From Smithella sp. (GTDB lineage Bacteria > Desulfobacterota > Syntrophia > Syntrophales > Smithellaceae): 32,898 bases of DNA. Below the pieces are notes generated by a model. It was given only the letters and a program-made list of their open reading frames with translations, was not told the origin of the DNA and made no database searches. Shown piece after piece: positions 32,324-32,898 of this stretch. The position numbers and the translations under genes were made by a program. The stretch spans positions 1-32,898 of the forward strand of contig JAGOMJ010000025.1 of the NCBI GenBank assembly GCA_017993615.1. Reading direction: 5' to 3'. How positions within the stretch are numbered: the first letter of the stretch is position 1; the number at the start of each line of letters is the position of its first letter.

Positions 32324-32898
32324 ATGAATCATTACGACCTTTTCAAATCATGGCATCAACTTATGACACAGACAACCGACATGGCCTGCAATAAAAAAAT
32401 CAAATCAGAGGCCCCCGTAGAGCCGCTCGGCGCACTGGCTTCATGGGTGGATTTGGGCACCAGGCTGTCGCATTTAACCTGGGCAAGATTTTCCGAAGAT
32501 GCCTGGGAGTATTCCATCGACTTCTGGCAGCGTTGCGTTCTTTTCATGGATACCATGCGCCGGCGCGGCAACACCATGCTGGAGCATTATCAGCAGGGCA
32601 TGCCGCCTCTTCTGGACTATGAATTCGAAGTCGTTCTGGACGCACGCAAGTTTCCCCGTCCGGTCAACTATTCGCTGCTGTACATCAGACACCCGGAAGG
32701 CAAGGAACCGAAACCCGGGAAAAGGCCCATTCTGGTTATTGACCCGCGAGCCGGGCACGGACCGGGAATCGGCGGATTCAAAAAAGATTCCGAGGTGGGC
32801 ATGGGTCTTGCGGAAGGTCATCCGGTTTACTTCGCATCCTTTACACCCGAACCGCTTCCGGATCAGACCATGGAAGATGTCGAACAGGCGGAGATCCG
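32324..32898 (+). CDS. DUF3141 family protein (PHA-synthase-like alpha/beta hydrolase), 3'-truncated by window
   Basis: The first 191 residues of a larger protein; the frame is open to the window end, so the stop lies outside. Seen: an N-terminal helical region ('WARFSEDAWEYSIDFWQRCV'), then 'DYEFEVVLDARKFPRPVNY', and the family hallmark 'DPRAGHGPGIGGFK' with 'FTPEPLPDQTMEDVEQAE'. DUF3141 proteins resemble polyhydroxyalkanoate synthases and alpha/beta hydrolases, but their reaction is not established. ATG 32324 follows a GAGAG tract and a strong promoter. The full family length is usually several hundred residues more, so the catalytic Ser-Asp-His region is not visible here. Confidence 0.88.
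   Translation, partial: MNHYDLFKSWHQLMTQTTDMACNKKIKSEAPVEPLGALASWVDLGTRLSHLTWARFSEDAWEYSIDFWQRCVLFMDTMRRRGNTMLEHYQQGMPPLLDYEFEVVLDARKFPRPVNYSLLYIRHPEGKEPKPGKRPILVIDPRAGHGPGIGGFKKDSEVGMGLAEGHPVYFASFTPEPLPDQTMEDVEQAEI

Overview
The window reads as a chromosome fragment of an anaerobic Gram-negative bacterium. Desulfobacterota, and within it Syntrophales-like lineages such as Syntrophus or Smithella, fit best. This is inferred from the gene mix: MEP-pathway isoprenoid genes, a small 2[4Fe-4S] ferredoxin, a rubredoxin-like protein, a large PAS/HD-GYP protein, a DUF3141 protein and a lipoprotein. No 16S rRNA is present, so the assignment is tentative. I see no rRNA, tRNA, CRISPR array, transposase or phage gene.

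Region 1 (26-7565, + strand): a conserved hypothetical gene is followed by a leader with three inverted repeats and then a tightly coupled seven-gene cluster. The genes are a BtrH-like acyltransferase, an ABC ATPase, an ABC-2 permease, an acyl carrier protein, a complete ketosynthase, a degenerate ketosynthase-like partner lacking the catalytic Cys, and a B12-binding radical SAM enzyme. This looks like a complete 'build, transfer, modify, export' pathway for an acyl metabolite or lipid. I do not recognise its product, and it is the best candidate here for an undescribed system.

Region 2 (7566-9210): a secreted, roughly 12-repeat ankyrin protein on the minus strand, followed by a short gap.

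Region 3 (9324-18599, + strand): a long isoprenoid operon: xseA, xseB, ispA, dxs, tlyA, a CruF/DUF422-type carotenoid-biosynthesis-like membrane protein, and an IspH protein fused to a UbiA-type prenyltransferase domain. It continues with a lipoprotein, a NifU-like Fe-S scaffold protein and a 2[4Fe-4S] ferredoxin, and ends at a strong terminator. The layout suggests isoprenoid precursor synthesis coupled to transfer onto a membrane acceptor, with Fe-S support nearby.

Region 4 (18652-23005, + strand): the common bacterial block tmk-holB-ricT-metG.

Region 5 (23044-31246, - strand): a DsbC-like thiol-disulfide protein with its own strong promoter, a seven-PAS HD-GYP protein, carB, and queF directly upstream of carB.

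Region 6 (31393-32898): a rubredoxin-like protein converging on a small conserved hypothetical gene with a shared terminator. The window then ends inside a DUF3141 (PHA-synthase-like alpha/beta hydrolase) gene that has an excellent sigma-70-type promoter.
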